Shown one piece after another: positions 63,121-64,000 of a stretch of 64,000 bases of DNA (positions are counted from its first letter, which is position 1; each line of letters begins with the position of its first letter). This stretch comes from JAUMBM01 sp964645715 (GTDB lineage: Bacteria > Bacteroidota > Bacteroidia > Chitinophagales > Saprospiraceae). The notes under the pieces were generated by a model that saw only the letters and a program-made list of their open reading frames with translations, did not search any database and was not told the DNA's origin. A program made the translations under genes and the position numbers. The DNA lies in contig CAZYAO010000016.1 in the NCBI GenBank assembly GCA_964645715.1, positions 1 to 64,000 on the forward strand, read 5' to 3'.

Positions 63121-64000
63121 TTAACTAAGGTGAAATTCCGGCAGCGTCAGCAGTACGTTCAGCAGGTTGCGAAGCTTGAGGGTAACCGAATCCCTGACAG
63201 CCGCATTGTTGGGGTTGTCAACGTATTCGCCATACTCTGCTCCCCATACATAATCGGGCAGGCCAGGAATCAGTGCTTCCTTGAGTGCCGCGTACTGATT
63301 GGCCACCAGCGGCTGCGGACACAGCAGTGAGACCATCTCCTCAATGAGGGCGTTGGGATCGAAGGGATCATCAAAACTGGCAATCCACTCCAGGGGCTGC
63401 ACCCTGAATCTGAATCCGGCAATAACCGTACCCGTACCAGCCATTGCCCGTGTAAAAGTAGCTCGTGCCTGCAGGGTGTTGGCCGTAATCCATGACCGGT
63501 AGTAGAGAGGCTCCTGGTAGTACGCCTTCCAGCCGGCCACATCGGGCAGATTCAGACAGTTCATCTCCATAAGACCTGCTGTCTGGAAAAGCCTGAACAT
63601 GATGGCCGCCCGGGGCGCTTGGTTGGCAGGCAGCGGGGCACGGGTAGTTTTGACGGCCGTCAGTATGTAATCCAGTGGGTTGCGGATCATAGGACCTACA
63701 CTGAGCATGTCGTAAAAGTGCGCACTGCGCAGCAGTGCCTGCACTACCGGCTTAATCTCAAAATCACTGTCGATGAGCAGTTGTGCCATAGGCTCAATCA
63801 TATTGGCCTCGGTTGCTTCGTCTATCTGGTAGTAGATAAACCAGCGGTACAGCTTGCGACATATAAAGCGCGCCACCTCCCGCTTGGTAAAGATGATGTC
63901 GATGAGGTGACTGTACTCCTGCGCGCCCATATTGGAGATGCTGATATTGTCAAAACGTGCACTGAGTGTCTTGATACCTGTATCGTGCCTAGTAGCGGTA
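63121..64000 (-). CDS. DUF1800 family protein, 5' end beyond window
   Basis: At least 293 residues of the C-terminal part of a DUF1800 protein; the frame is still open at the window edge, so the Met at 63930 is internal. Blocks include VARFICRKLYRWFIYYQID, LLRSAHFYDMLSVGPMIRNP and, at the end, LLNVLLTLPEFHLS, typical of the family. It lies 21 bp upstream of the DUF1501 gene, its usual partner, and the two are probably exported or surface proteins of one operon. Confidence 0.9.
   Translation of the reverse strand, partial: TATRHDTGIKTLSARFDNISISNMGAQEYSHLIDIIFTKREVARFICRKLYRWFIYYQIDEATEANMIEPMAQLLIDSDFEIKPVVQALLRSAHFYDMLSVGPMIRNPLDYILTAVKTTRAPLPANQAPRAAIMFRLFQTAGLMEMNCLNLPDVAGWKAYYQEPLYYRSWITANTLQARATFTRAMAGTGTVIAGFRFRVQPLEWIASFDDPFDPNALIEEMVSLLCPQPLVANQYAALKEALIPGLPDYVWGAEYGEYVDNPNNAAVRDSVTLKLRNLLNVLLTLPEFHLS

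Overview
The window looks like a chromosomal piece of a Bacteroidota bacterium, probably Saprospiria or Chitinophagia. The placement rests on DUF3078, DUF4249 and DUF6438 proteins, a FecR-type anti-sigma factor, a TonB receptor with STN and carboxypeptidase-like domains, C-terminal type IX secretion sorting domains, futalosine-pathway MqnD, and many promoters of the Bacteroidota type (TTTG, about 20 nt, TAnnTTTG). Two 100-N scaffold gaps (21608-21707 and 46587-46686) show that it is a draft assembly, so genes touching them are partial and linkage across them is not proven.

Layout. 0.2-7.6 kb: DUF3078 protein, DNA polymerase I, an orphan FecR protein, an RluA pseudouridine synthase, MqnD and a 1-Cys peroxiredoxin. 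7.8-11.4 kb: argS-glnS. 11.7-15.4 kb: TonB-dependent receptor plus DUF4249 lipoprotein. 15.4-18.6 kb (minus): PlsC-like acyltransferase, and mnmA-rimM. 18.9-25.4 kb: envelope and secreted proteins (RlpA-SPOR, cohesin-like lipoprotein, OmpA-like lipoprotein, M43 protease, DUF6438, thioesterase, YihY). 25.6-29.8 kb: infC, clpC and a STAS protein.

29.8-46.6 kb is the most distinctive part: a complete-looking locus for a cytosolic group 2a (Huc/Hup-type) [NiFe] hydrogenase. The minus-strand arm holds hupS, hupL, the maturation protease and two uncharacterised proteins (123 aa; a TPR protein). A three-gene minus-strand operon (TetR, 120-aa orphan, TetR) sits in the middle. The plus-strand arm holds hypB, hypF, a FecBCD-like metal/chelate ABC transporter coupled to hypF by gene overlaps, then hypC, hypD, an NHL-repeat protein, a 76-aa orphan, a DUF151/UVR protein and the start of hypA. 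The visible part lacks only hypE, which may lie in the gap. A TGTTTACTAAACA palindrome lies beside the tetR and hypB promoters, and its TTTACTAA core recurs upstream of hupS and of hypC, suggesting local co-regulation. The likely physiology is aerobic scavenging of H2, with metal import for the enzyme encoded alongside; this is inference.

46.7-54.1 kb: sterol-desaturase-like protein, tRNA-Lys, folB, PBP1A, gyrB, a 5'-truncated Crp-family gene and an outer-membrane protein. 54.1-54.5 kb: 51-bp tandem repeats without a credible gene. 54.7-57.1 kb: a blaI-blaR1-type operon with three clear TACGAA-N4-TTCGTA operators over its promoter. 57.3-64.0 kb: DegT aminotransferase, PLP decarboxylase, a kinase-RapZ fusion, and a DUF1501/DUF1800 pair with a type IX sorting domain. 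Several intergenic spaces carry long inverted repeats, five of which share a CTTTGGCGGC-like stem.
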